This document shows positions 19,066 through 27,166 of a stretch of 64,000 bases of DNA, one piece after another. A program made the position numbers and the translations under genes. Below the pieces are notes generated by a model, which saw only the letters and a program-made list of their open reading frames with translations, was not told the DNA's origin and searched no databases. Numbering within the stretch: the first letter of the stretch is position 1; every line of letters starts with the position of its first letter. Source of the stretch: Acetobacter ascendens (GTDB lineage Bacteria > Pseudomonadota > Alphaproteobacteria > Acetobacterales > Acetobacteraceae); the NCBI RefSeq assembly GCF_001766235.1, contig NZ_CP015164.1, forward strand, positions 2,569,001 through 2,633,000, given 5' to 3'.

Positions 19066-19671
19066 ATGGCACAGAACACAACTGTTCAGACCGCAGGCCA
19101 CGACGAACATCACCACGAATCTCCGGTGGTGTTCGGGTTCTGGGTCTATCTGATGACGGACTGCATCATCTTCGGCACGCTTTTTGCCGTGTTTGCAGTT
19201 CTGCGTAACCAGTTTAACGGTGGCCCAACCGGCCACGAACTGTTCGAATTTGGTGGGCTTGGGCTGGAAACAGCCCTCCTGCTGGTTTCGTCCATCACTT
19301 ATGGGTTCGGCATGATTGCTGCCCATAAGAGCCAGGTTTCCAAGGTTATCCTTTGGCTTGGCGTTACCTTCCTGCTGGGCCTTGGCTTTGTGGGGCTGGA
19401 ACTGCGTGAATTTGCGCACATGATCGCAGAAGGCGCCGGTCCGGATCGCAGTGCATTCCTGTCTGCGTTCTTTACGCTGGTGTCTACTCACGGTCTGCAT
19501 GTCACGTGTGGTCTGATCTGGATTGTTACCCTGATCGTTCAGCTGATGGGTACGACTGAAATTCCGGAACGTATGATGAATAAGCTCACTTGCCTGAGCC
19601 TGTTCTGGCACTTTCTGGATATCGTCTGGATCTGCGTTTTCACCTATGTCTATCTGGCGAGCATGATCTGA
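19066..19671 (+). CDS. cyoC: Quinol oxidase subunit III
   Basis: 201 residues (CyaC). Five membrane helices follow a His-rich cytosolic N-terminus (GHDEHHHES). FGFWVYLMTDCIIFGTLFAVF, STHGLHVTCGLIW and LFWHFLDIVWICVFTYVYL (each a contiguous family motif) are typical of CyoC. It starts one base after the cyoB stop, and its own stop overlaps the cyoD start, so all four subunits are translationally linked. Confidence 0.95.
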   Translation: MAQNTTVQTAGHDEHHHESPVVFGFWVYLMTDCIIFGTLFAVFAVLRNQFNGGPTGHELFEFGGLGLETALLLVSSITYGFGMIAAHKSQVSKVILWLGVTFLLGLGFVGLELREFAHMIAEGAGPDRSAFLSAFFTLVSTHGLHVTCGLIWIVTLIVQLMGTTEIPERMMNKLTCLSLFWHFLDIVWICVFTYVYLASMI

Positions 19672-20003
19672 TGAGCAATCCGCATACATCCTCCTCAGGC
19701 GAGAGCCACGGTAGCGTATCTTCTTACATTATCGGGTTTGTTCTTGCCGTTGTCCTGACGGTGCTGTCGTTTGGTGTGGTGATGAGCCATAGCCTCTCGC
19801 CAGCCGGCACTCTGGCTGCTGTTTCAGCTCTCGCTCTGGTTCAGGTTCTGGTGCATCTGCACTACTTCCTGCACATGGGTGGAGATTCCGAACAGCGTTG
19901 GAACAACATGTGCTTTGTTTTCACCGTTGCATTCGTGGCCATTCTGATTGTTGGTTCGGTGTTCGTTATGAACAACACCGCACTGCATATGATGTCCCGC
20001 TAA
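19671..20003 (+). CDS. cyoD: Quinol oxidase subunit IV
   Basis: 110 residues (CyaD) with three membrane helices. VQVLVHLHYFLHM and the GGDSEQRWN turn are the CyoD signature. ATG 19671 overlaps the cyoC stop as ATGA; the frame is open further upstream, but that would lie inside cyoC. CyoD assists assembly of the CuB centre. It is the last gene of the operon, followed by a strong terminator. Confidence 0.94.
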   Translation: MSNPHTSSSGESHGSVSSYIIGFVLAVVLTVLSFGVVMSHSLSPAGTLAAVSALALVQVLVHLHYFLHMGGDSEQRWNNMCFVFTVAFVAILIVGSVFVMNNTALHMMSR

Positions 20004-20053
20004 TATGGTGAGGTTTCTACCGCCGCTTTAAGTGGCGGTGGGAAAGCAAGCTG

Positions 20054-20095
20054 AAAAAAGCCCCTGTAGCTATTATGGCTACAGGGGCTTTTTTA
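20054..20095 (+). terminator. Intrinsic terminator of the quinol oxidase operon
   Basis: AAGCCCCTGTAGC and GCTACAGGGGCTT form a perfect 13-bp stem with a 7-base loop, followed by a T-run on the plus strand. Confidence 0.93.
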
Positions 20096-20199
20096 TTGGT
20101 TATTTGCTGGCGTGCCATGAAGGATCATCTGCACATCATGCAGGTTCTTGGGAGGCATAGGCATCCACGGCAAAGCGTGAGGGCTGAGGGCTTGGGCAC

Positions 20200-20237
20200 A
20201 AAAAAAATGGTGCCAGCCAGAGGCCGACACCATTTTT
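20200..20237 (-). terminator. Intrinsic terminator after fdxA
   Basis: On the minus strand AAAAATGGTGTCGGCC pairs with GGCTGGCACCATTTTT around a 3-base loop, with a mismatch in the middle, and ends in eight T. It lies 25 bases after the fdxA stop. Confidence 0.85.
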
Positions 20238-20262
20238 CCAAACCTAAGTAAATAAAAGGTTC

Positions 20263-20595
20263 TCAGTCTTTCTGCGGATTGGGGGAAAGCAGCTCTGTTT
20301 TGTTAGGCTTGTCTTTCCATTCTTCCGCATCAGCCGGGGGCGTGCCCTTGCGCGTAATGTTCGGCCACTGTGTGGCGTATTTTGCGTTGATTTCTGCCCA
20401 CGCTGCTGCACGGTCGTCGCTATCAGGGAAAATGGCTTCGGCGGGGCATTCAGGCTCACACACGCCGCAGTCAATGCATTCATCTGGGTTGATGACCAGA
20501 AAGTTTTCACCAGCGTAGAAGCAGTCAACGGGGCAGACTTCCACACAGTCCATGAATTTGCAGCGGATGCAGTTTTCAGTGACCACGTAGGTCAT
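20263..20595 (-). CDS. fdxA: Seven-iron (3Fe-4S/4Fe-4S) ferredoxin
   Basis: 110 residues with the FdxA pattern [27 protein letters not shown] at the N-terminus, followed by [17 protein letters not shown]. The Cys set supplies one 3Fe-4S and one 4Fe-4S cluster. It is a cytosolic electron carrier whose partner is not known; a ferredoxin-NADP reductase lies at 34 kb. GGAG spaced six bases before ATG 20595 decides the start; the in-frame ATG at 20601 abuts that site. In many alphaproteobacteria helicase, S4-protein, fdxA and carD are consecutive. Here the helicase is upstream, but no S4 or carD gene is present. Confidence 0.93.
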   Translation of the reverse strand: MTYVVTENCIRCKFMDCVEVCPVDCFYAGENFLVINPDECIDCGVCEPECPAEAIFPDSDDRAAAWAEINAKYATQWPNITRKGTPPADAEEWKDKPNKTELLSPNPQKD

Positions 20596-20765
20596 TGCCA
20601 TCTCCGAAAATATCTGGCGGTGGAGGAGGGGCTCTCACCGCGTGGGGTCAGATGGCAGTACCATTATATAGAAGCCTGCCACCAAGGATGGCGCAGATAT
20701 GAGGCGCTTTTGGCCTAATGGCAACCCGCCTGTGCAAGGTGGGCAGCTTTCTTTTTACAACAGGG

Positions 20766-23354
20766 CTAGGGTTGGTGGTGTTGCCGAAGCGTTGCCAGCG
20801 CAGCAAAGGGACTGTTGTGATTATATTTTTCTGGCTGAACTCTACCTGTACGCTTTTTTGAGTGTTTCCGATTTTTTACAGTTTTCTGGGGGATAATCAG
20901 AAAAGGAGCAGGTGGCCCAGCGTGTGTATCCGGTAAAACTTGGGGTTTTTGCACGTGCAGCCCAAGACTACGCAAAATGCCCGGAAGAAGGGCCTTTTTT
21001 ACACCCAACCGAGAGGCAAAGAAATTCGGAATCTGTCGTGATCCGCGTGAAATCAGAGAAACAGATTCAGCATACAGCGCAGAGGCAATATCGAGTCGGA
21101 TCAAGGTGCCTTCAGAAATAATCCATCCAAGCTGCATAAGGAGGGATTTCTGAGGTGCTGTCAGCAAAGCAGGCAAAGGGGCAGAAACAGCTCCCGTACG
21201 TGGCAGCTCTGGCAAAACAATACCGGAGTGTAAGCTTAACAAAAGTGCACGCAAGGCCATGGAGCTAGGGCGCATTATTTTACTACAAAACACAGTATTT
21301 TTTTGCTGGGCAATGTGAAGGCGCTTCAGCATATGTCTGGCAGATGCTGGCAAGGCAGAAAGGTGCGGTACCTCTGCTACGCCACCGTTTTCTACCAGCA
21401 TATGCACCATGCCACGGAGTAACGGTTGATCAGCAACTGCTTTTTCAGCCCGAAAGAGTGGTGCCAGCTCTTTGCGGATGTATGCATTAACAAAGGTAGC
21501 CAGTCGTTGCCGGATTTTTTCTTTTTGGCCGGGTTCCAGAAACTCTGCCTCGCGCACTTCAATAACTGGGTGCAGCACATCTGTTCCGGATTGCAAACAC
21601 GCAATAATATCTTCCTGCCAATTAAGCGCACCACTTTGCAGGTTCAGCGTTATTTCCGTGTCTGGTGCTTGCAGGAACTGAGAAACCCGATAGGGAATCT
21701 GGTTACGTGCCGCTCTGCGGGCCGCTTTGAGAATAAGTTTCTGGTCAGACTGCGCAGTTTCGGGGTCTGGGGTAAAGCTGAAGCCTCGCATATGGCCCAC
21801 AGCATGCCCCTCTACACTTACTTCACCCGTGCGGGTAATGGCGGAAAGCAAAGGGGTGGTGTCTGCTTCTTCCAGGCGCCGTGCCAAGCTTGCTGCACGT
21901 TTATCTACAAAGCGCGTTGTTAGGCGTTCATGTAATACGTCAGAAAGAGCGTCTTCCAGCCTTAGGGTATGGTTACGCCAATGTGCGGCATTTTCTACCC
22001 AATTCGGCCTGGCGGAAACGTAGGACCAAGTGCGGATGCCCATAAGACGCTGCATCAGAACATCAATATCCCCCTCGAGCTGCTCCAGATTAGCAAGGCG
22101 GGATTTCATCCAAGCAGAAGGGAGGTGCCCTTTTTGGGCAAGTAGAGTGAAAATCTGCTCACACAGCCGGATGTGGCTGTCTTCTCCCAGTTTGCGAAAA
22201 TCTGGAATCTGGCACACTTCCCACAATAGCTGGGTGCGTGCAGGTGTGTGGGCCAGTTTTTGCACCGTGGCATTCTGCATTAGTGCAGACAGTGCCAATA
22301 GATCGGATGCAGGGGCCGCAGATTTCAGGCACCTATCAGGAGGCTTTTGGCAAAGACTGGCATAGAGTGTGCTGGGAGATGTAAAATTGAGCTTGCTGTT
22401 CCGCCACCATAAAAATGGCAGGGGCTCGAAATGGTGGGTTTCAATGGCCTCCACCATGCCTTCAGGAAAAGGCGGGCATTCCCCGGTTGTGCCAAAAGTG
22501 CCGTCCTGCGTGCCTCGGCCTGCGCGGCCCGCAATTTGTGCGGCTTCTGCTGAGGTGAGAAGCCGGTTTCTGTATCCATCAAATTTGCAGATATTGGCAA
22601 AGGCAATGTGCCGAATATCCATATTCAGCCCCATGCCAATGGCATCGGTTGCTACCAGATAATCCACTTCTCTATTTTGGTAGAGAGCCACCTGCGCATT
22701 ACGGGTGCGGGGAGAAAGCTGACCCATAACAACGGCACATCCACCCCGTTTGCGGCGGATAAGTTCTGCAATGGCGTAAACTTCGGCCATGGAAAAAGCC
22801 ACAATGGCCGTGCGTGCCGATAAACGGGACAGGCGCATATGCCCCGTATATGTCAGATCGGAAAGGCGCGGGCGTGTGTCTATTTCTATGTCGCGGATCA
22901 GGGTTTTCAGCAGCGGCGCAATGGTTTCTGCGCCCAGAAAAAGTGTTTCAGACTGCCCGCGCGCATTTAAAAGCCGATCTGTAAAAACATGGCCGCGTTC
23001 AGGGTCCGCACAAAGCTGAATTTCATCTACAGCTACAAATTCCACCTTACGGTCAGATGGCATGGCCTCTACCGTGCAGGAAAACCAGCGTGCCTGCGGT
23101 GGGATGATTTTTTCTTCGCCTGTAATCAGCCCAACAGAGCGCACGCCTTTAAGCTTAACCATGCGTTCGTAATTTTCACGCGCAAGCAGCCGCAGCGGAA
23201 AGCCGATCATACCGGAGGAATGGGCCAGCATCCGTTCTAACGCCAGATGTGTTTTTCCGGTGTTGGTGGGGCCCAGAATGGCCCGCACGGGAGCATCGTC
23301 CGGCATAGATGCGTGATGAGCGGCAGCAGCCATACGGCGGGAAGAAACCATCAT
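20766..23354 (-). CDS. SUV3-like DEAD-type RNA helicase (first of two)
   Basis: About 862 residues. Walker A is GPTNTGKTH (residues 28-36) and motif II is DEIQ (110-113). SRLSARTAIVAFSM precedes VVMGQLSPRTRN, and ATDAIGMGLNMDI and AAQIAGRAGRG are motifs V and VI. A long C-terminal half ends in a basic tail and NSPFAALATLR, as in the alphaproteobacterial mgpS/SUV3-like family near fdxA. SUV3 relatives unwind RNA in degradosomes; the bacterial role is uncharacterised. The start could also be the ATG at 23306. A paralogue of different architecture lies at 34951. Confidence 0.85.
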   Translation of the reverse strand: MMVSSRRMAAAAHHASMPDDAPVRAILGPTNTGKTHLALERMLAHSSGMIGFPLRLLARENYERMVKLKGVRSVGLITGEEKIIPPQARWFSCTVEAMPSDRKVEFVAVDEIQLCADPERGHVFTDRLLNARGQSETLFLGAETIAPLLKTLIRDIEIDTRPRLSDLTYTGHMRLSRLSARTAIVAFSMAEVYAIAELIRRKRGGCAVVMGQLSPRTRNAQVALYQNREVDYLVATDAIGMGLNMDIRHIAFANICKFDGYRNRLLTSAEAAQIAGRAGRGTQDGTFGTTGECPPFPEGMVEAIETHHFEPLPFLWWRNSKLNFTSPSTLYASLCQKPPDRCLKSAAPASDLLALSALMQNATVQKLAHTPARTQLLWEVCQIPDFRKLGEDSHIRLCEQIFTLLAQKGHLPSAWMKSRLANLEQLEGDIDVLMQRLMGIRTWSYVSARPNWVENAAHWRNHTLRLEDALSDVLHERLTTRFVDKRAASLARRLEEADTTPLLSAITRTGEVSVEGHAVGHMRGFSFTPDPETAQSDQKLILKAARRAARNQIPYRVSQFLQAPDTEITLNLQSGALNWQEDIIACLQSGTDVLHPVIEVREAEFLEPGQKEKIRQRLATFVNAYIRKELAPLFRAEKAVADQPLLRGMVHMLVENGGVAEVPHLSALPASARHMLKRLHIAQQKNTVFCSKIMRPSSMALRALLLSLHSGIVLPELPRTGAVSAPLPALLTAPQKSLLMQLGWIISEGTLIRLDIASALYAESVSLISRGSRQIPNFFASRLGVKKALLPGILRSLGLHVQKPQVLPDTHAGPPAPFLIIPQKTVKNRKHSKKRTGRVQPEKYNHNSPFAALATLRQHHQP

Positions 23355-23465
23355 GCAAACATCGTCTGCCGCCGCGTGTGGAAAAGCAAGCCATCAGATG
23401 CCATTATCCTTACAGACGGAAATATGCTGGCAGGCAATTTGCCTGAAAGCGAAGGGAGAAATGTC

Positions 23466-24902
23466 ATGCCTGTTCGTGAAACCGATTGTCTGGTTGTGTC
23501 CCGCCGAGGAAGCAAGGTGCGCACTGTTCATGCCGTTCGCCCTTCGGATCAAACGGTTTTGGGTTCATGGATAGGGGAACAGGCAGCTACTTTTGCAGAA
23601 AGCTGTGGCTTTAAGGCGCGTCCCGGCCAACTGGTTATGGTGCCCGATATAAATGGTGCGCCAACAGCATTGTTTGGAGTGCCAGAAAAAGGGGGGGTGG
23701 CCCCATTTGTTTTCGGGGCTTTGGCACAAGATCTGCCATCAGGAGACTGGCGGGTGGAAGCGCCGGATGACATCGCGCGGCATGATATTATTTTGGGCTT
23801 CTGCCTTGGAGCTTATCAATATGGGCTGAAATCTGCATCCGCCAAAAAACCAACAACACGGTTGGTGGTCACGGCGGAGGAACGTGCAAGCGTGGCATCG
23901 GAAATGGCGCGTTCTATCTGGCTCGCGCGTGATCTGATCAATACGCCTGCCAATCTTCTGGGGCCATCTGATCTGGCACGTGCCGCCAAAACAGTGCTCA
24001 AGGAATTTGGCGCGCATGTGGATGTTATAAAGGGCGCTGCGCTAGATAAAGCCTACCCTTTGTTGGCGCATGTAGGAAATGGCTCAGACCGCGGCCCACG
24101 CGTGGTGGTGGCGCAGTGGCATGGCAGCACGGCAGATAAAAAAGCGCCGCTAATTTCTTTGGTAGGTAAGGGCGTTTGTTTTGATAGCGGGGGGTATGAT
24201 CTTAAACCCTCCAGCGGCATGCTACGCATGAAAAAGGATATGGGTGGAGCGGCAACTGTTCTGGCTCTTGCGCGCCTGATTATGACGCAGGATTTACCCG
24301 TAAGGTTGGAAGTGCGGCTGGGTTGTGTGGAAAACAGCGTTTCCGGGCATGCTATGCGCCCATTGGATGTAGTGCGCAGCCGTTCTGGTCTTACGGTGGA
24401 AATTGGCAATACAGATGCAGAAGGCCGTCTGGTTTTGTGTGACTTACTGCACGAAGCGGGAGAGCAGAAACCCGATCTGCTGCTTGATGTCGCAACCCTA
24501 ACAGGAGCTGCGCGTGTGGCTCTGGGGCCGGATTTACCTGCCCTGCTATGTAATGACGAGGCCATTTCCAAGGTGTTTCTGGAAGCGGGGCAGAAGGAAG
24601 CAGACCCCATGTGGCGTTTGCCTTTGTGGCAAGGATACCGGGAGTGGCTAGGAAGTTCTGTTGCAGATATCAGTAATATTTCATCAAGACCTATGGCAGG
24701 CGCGATTACTGCCGGTTTATTTCTTGAACGATTTGTAAATCCAGATCAGCGCTGGGTGCATATCGACAGTTATGCCTGGAATGACAATTCTCGTCCAGGA
24801 CGGCCAAAAGGTGGGGATTCTCCTGGGGTTCGGGCCGTTTTTAAAGCCATTACGAACCTTTTTTGTGAAGAACAAAACGCCGCTGCCACAAAGGTGTCAT
24901 AA
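23466..24902 (+). CDS. M17 leucyl aminopeptidase family protein
   Basis: 478 residues. A variable N-terminal domain precedes the M17 catalytic core: NTPANLLGPSDLA, SLVGKGVCFDSGGYDLKPS with the metal and catalytic Lys/Asp, MKKDMGGAATVL, the catalytic-Arg/metal motif NTDAEGRLVLCDLL, and DVATLTGAARVALG. It hydrolyses N-terminal residues from peptides using two metal ions. It resembles the shorter M17 branch of alphaproteobacteria (PepB-like) more than E. coli PepA. AAGGGAG before the ATG sets the start, though the frame is open further upstream into the divergent helicase gene. Confidence 0.9.
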   Translation: MPVRETDCLVVSRRGSKVRTVHAVRPSDQTVLGSWIGEQAATFAESCGFKARPGQLVMVPDINGAPTALFGVPEKGGVAPFVFGALAQDLPSGDWRVEAPDDIARHDIILGFCLGAYQYGLKSASAKKPTTRLVVTAEERASVASEMARSIWLARDLINTPANLLGPSDLARAAKTVLKEFGAHVDVIKGAALDKAYPLLAHVGNGSDRGPRVVVAQWHGSTADKKAPLISLVGKGVCFDSGGYDLKPSSGMLRMKKDMGGAATVLALARLIMTQDLPVRLEVRLGCVENSVSGHAMRPLDVVRSRSGLTVEIGNTDAEGRLVLCDLLHEAGEQKPDLLLDVATLTGAARVALGPDLPALLCNDEAISKVFLEAGQKEADPMWRLPLWQGYREWLGSSVADISNISSRPMAGAITAGLFLERFVNPDQRWVHIDSYAWNDNSRPGRPKGGDSPGVRAVFKAITNLFCEEQNAAATKVS

Positions 24903-25008
24903 AAGAAGAGACAATATGTTTTCATTAATACTTTAAAAGAGTCGTTTCGCCTCCTATATGAAATCCCAAGGGGATTCGTTCCGTAACAGGAAGCGGGAAT
25001 ATGTCGCT

Positions 25009-25030
25009 TTATCTTGAGAGACCGAGATAA
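25009..25030. promoter_or_regulatory. Inverted repeat upstream of the MarR gene, candidate autoregulatory operator
   Basis: TTATCT and AGATAA are separated by 10 bases and end 27 bases before the marR-like ATG. MarR proteins usually bind such repeats in their own promoters; binding here is inferred only. Confidence 0.35.
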
Positions 25031-25057
25031 GCGTGCAGCAAAAGGAAAGTGAAGCTT

Positions 25058-25474
25058 ATGCCTCAGGCAGCAGAAAAAACAGAGGATCTGGCTAAAACCC
25101 TGCGGGACACTATTGTGTCTTTGGTGCGTGGAGATGCTCCAGATCTGTCCGCTCGCCAATTGGCAGTGTTTTTGACATGCTATCTGGATGAAACCGGCCA
25201 TACCGTGCGTGGTTTGGCTGCCAGCCTGAATGTTTCCAAGCCGGCTATTACCCGCGCTTTGGACCGGCTGAGTGAACTGGATCTGGCACGCCGTAAGGTA
25301 GATCCGCTGGATCGCCGTTCAGTACTGGTGCAGCGTACACCTAAAGGTGCTGCTTATCTGAAGGAAATTCGCACCATTATGGGCGAAACCGTAGAAAGCG
25401 CAGCACGTAAAGCCCAACGTTCTGCAGAGCGTGAACCAGTGGCGCGTCGTGTGCGCCGTGTGATGGCCGTCTGA
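25058..25474 (+). CDS. MarR family winged-helix regulator
   Basis: 138 residues. HTVRGLAASLNVSKPAITRALDRLSELDLARRKVDPLDRRSVLVQRTPKG contains, in consecutive pieces, the recognition helix (SKPAITRALDRL) and the wing (DRRSVLVQRT) of MarR proteins, followed by a dimerisation helix and a basic C-terminus. The ligand and targets are unknown. ATG 25058 follows AAAGGAAA by about 10 bases; GTG 25049 would be too close. An inverted repeat lies just upstream, and the 52-bp palindrome lies 64 bases downstream. Confidence 0.85.
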   Translation: MPQAAEKTEDLAKTLRDTIVSLVRGDAPDLSARQLAVFLTCYLDETGHTVRGLAASLNVSKPAITRALDRLSELDLARRKVDPLDRRSVLVQRTPKGAAYLKEIRTIMGETVESAARKAQRSAEREPVARRVRRVMAV

Positions 25475-25538
25475 GTTTTTGCTGGTTCTGCCAGTTTGAA
25501 ACTTTTGTAAGTAGTAAACGTTTTTTCTTCACGGTTTT

Positions 25539-25590
25539 CTGAAAAATCAGCCTGCTGTTTTATATATAAAACAGCAGGCTGATTTTTCAG
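25539..25590. repeat. 52-bp perfect palindrome (26-bp arms, no loop)
   Basis: The left arm begins CTGAAAAATCAGCCTGCTG and the right arm is its exact reverse complement, meeting at TATA|TATA. It sits between the marR stop and the exported-protein start, 13 bases before the latter's ribosome binding site. TTTTTCAG ends the right arm, but no T-run follows, so it is not a textbook terminator. It could terminate the marR transcript, form a 5' stem on the next mRNA, or be a protein site. Confidence 0.85.
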
Positions 25591-25619
25591 TCTGACCAAC
25601 AAGAAGAAAGGAACGTTTC

Positions 25620-26066
25620 ATGCGATTTTCTTCATTTTTTGCCGTAGCTGCGCTTACGGCATCAGCCAGCTTTATTCCTGTTGCTCATGCTGAAGATGCC
25701 ATGGGCATACCTACTGCTACAGTTACTATCACGGCGCGATCAGCAGATCTTGGCGTAGGCTATACATGGGGTGGTGGTAGGCTGCGTTACGGCGGCAAAA
25801 CTTATAAGTTTTCCATTACCGGGGGCACAATTGCTGCCGTTGGTTATTCCAAAATCGAAGGAAAAGGTACCGTTTATAATCTGCATCGTTTGTCAGATTT
25901 TAATGGTACCTATGGCGCTGCTCATGGTGAAGCAACGCTGGGTCAAGGCTTAGGTGGCGCCGTTCTGGAAAACAAGAATGGTGTGCGTATCAAAATCGAA
26001 ACCATTTCTCAGGGCGCACGGCTTGCTGGTTCTGCACAGGGTCTGACGCTGACGTTGGGGAAATAA
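25620..26066 (+). CDS. Small exported protein, possibly EipA/DUF1134-like
   Basis: 148 residues. The signal peptide ends at VAHA|ED (about residue 24). The mature part is Gly-rich beta-type sequence: VGYTWGGGRLRYGGKTYKF, GTVYNLHRLSDFNGTYG and ENKNGVRIKIETISQG, ending LTLTLGK. The pattern resembles periplasmic envelope-integrity proteins of the EipA/DUF1134 or SYLF-like groups, but I cannot fix the family. AAAGGAA lies upstream of the ATG. Its mRNA would start near a 52-bp palindrome. Its stop is 9 bases from the convergent glycosyltransferase stop. Confidence 0.6.
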   Translation: MRFSSFFAVAALTASASFIPVAHAEDAMGIPTATVTITARSADLGVGYTWGGGRLRYGGKTYKFSITGGTIAAVGYSKIEGKGTVYNLHRLSDFNGTYGAAHGEATLGQGLGGAVLENKNGVRIKIETISQGARLAGSAQGLTLTLGK

Positions 26067-26075
26067 CAGTTGTTT

Positions 26076-27101
26076 TTACCACGCGCCAACAGGGTGTTGG
26101 TGCGTGCGTAAAACGGCAAAGCCTGTCCATGCAAGTTGGGGCACGCATATAAGTATAAAAGCGGTTACGCTTCCTGCCATTATAGGCATTGGAGCTACAA
26201 AGCAGCTCACGATCATTCCCCAAACCGTGAAGGTCCATTCCATAAAGGAAATGACGGGGGCATATATGCCGCTCCGGTGTAACACCTGATATAAATGGCC
26301 ACGATGTGCCTGCACCAAGGAATGTCTGGCCAGTTTGCGGCGGATCAGCGTAAAAATAACATCATAAATCAATGGAAACAGAAGCGCAGGCCCTACAACC
26401 CATCCAGAGGGTAGTGGAGAATGTGCTGCAGCATACAGGGCAGCAGCGCCGGCCAGTAGTCCACACCCTTGGCTTCCTACATCGCCTAGAAAAATACGTG
26501 CATTAGGGAAATTGAAAGGCAGAAAACCTGCCAGACAAAAAACCATGAGCAATGCAGGCCAGCGTAAGGCTGGTACACCCAGATAAGTGGCAGCTCCGGC
26601 TATGCATAGTGCTGCAACGCATAAACAGCCAGAAATCAGCCCGTTTAATCCATCCATAAAGTTGACGGCGTTGGTGATGAATATCAGCCATAATACAGAA
26701 AGAACGGCCCCGATAACCGGTGTGGGCCAAGGCAGAGCAATGCCTCCAGCCACAATGATGCAGGCCGCAGCACATTGTGCCGCAAATTTAATGGCTGGGG
26801 ACCACTGATAAATATCATCCAGCCACGAAACGGCACATAATAACAGAGTAGCAGCGGCCAACGTGCAGGATGGTAGAGAAAGAAGTGGCTGACCGATAAC
26901 GTACATAAGAACGGGTAAAACGCCTGCAAAAGCAAGCATTACACCTATGCCGCCCCCTTTTGGGGTGGGCGTATCGTGGGCGCTGCGATGCCCCGGCGTA
27001 TCCATAACGGCAAGCCCGATCATGCCCCGCACAATGCAGGCGGAAAGAATACAGGCACCTAACAGGCAAAAAATTGCCACACAGGAAAAAGAAAAAGACA
27101 T
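26076..27101 (-). CDS. Polyprenyl-phosphate N-acetylhexosamine-1-phosphate transferase (WecA/WbpL-like, GT4)
   Basis: 341 residues with about 10-11 membrane helices. Signature motifs of the MraY/WecA superfamily: DTPGHRSAHDTPTPKGGGIG, WLDDIYQWSPAIKFAAQ, NFMDGLNGLISG, the FLGDVGSQGCG aspartate loop, and AHRGHLYQVLHRSG. It would start a surface polysaccharide by moving a sugar-1-phosphate onto undecaprenyl phosphate. It faces the WbpM-like dehydratase gene, with 65 bases between starts. ATG 27101 is chosen because the frame upstream encodes non-family sequence and overlaps the divergent gene. Confidence 0.87.
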   Translation of the reverse strand: MSFSFSCVAIFCLLGACILSACIVRGMIGLAVMDTPGHRSAHDTPTPKGGGIGVMLAFAGVLPVLMYVIGQPLLSLPSCTLAAATLLLCAVSWLDDIYQWSPAIKFAAQCAAACIIVAGGIALPWPTPVIGAVLSVLWLIFITNAVNFMDGLNGLISGCLCVAALCIAGAATYLGVPALRWPALLMVFCLAGFLPFNFPNARIFLGDVGSQGCGLLAGAAALYAAAHSPLPSGWVVGPALLFPLIYDVIFTLIRRKLARHSLVQAHRGHLYQVLHRSGIYAPVISFMEWTFTVWGMIVSCFVAPMPIMAGSVTAFILICVPQLAWTGFAVLRTHQHPVGAW

Positions 27102-27166
27102 GAAAAGACAGTCGTCCGGTTGAGCTGCTTCTAGGATGGCAGGTGCTACGCTATAGGTGCAAGATA

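Noticed and set aside
17352..19079. 575-codon leftward open frame opposite cyoB
   Set aside because: It is a mirror of the strongly conserved cyoB gene; the product is His/Asn/Gln-rich and has no domain or ribosome binding site.
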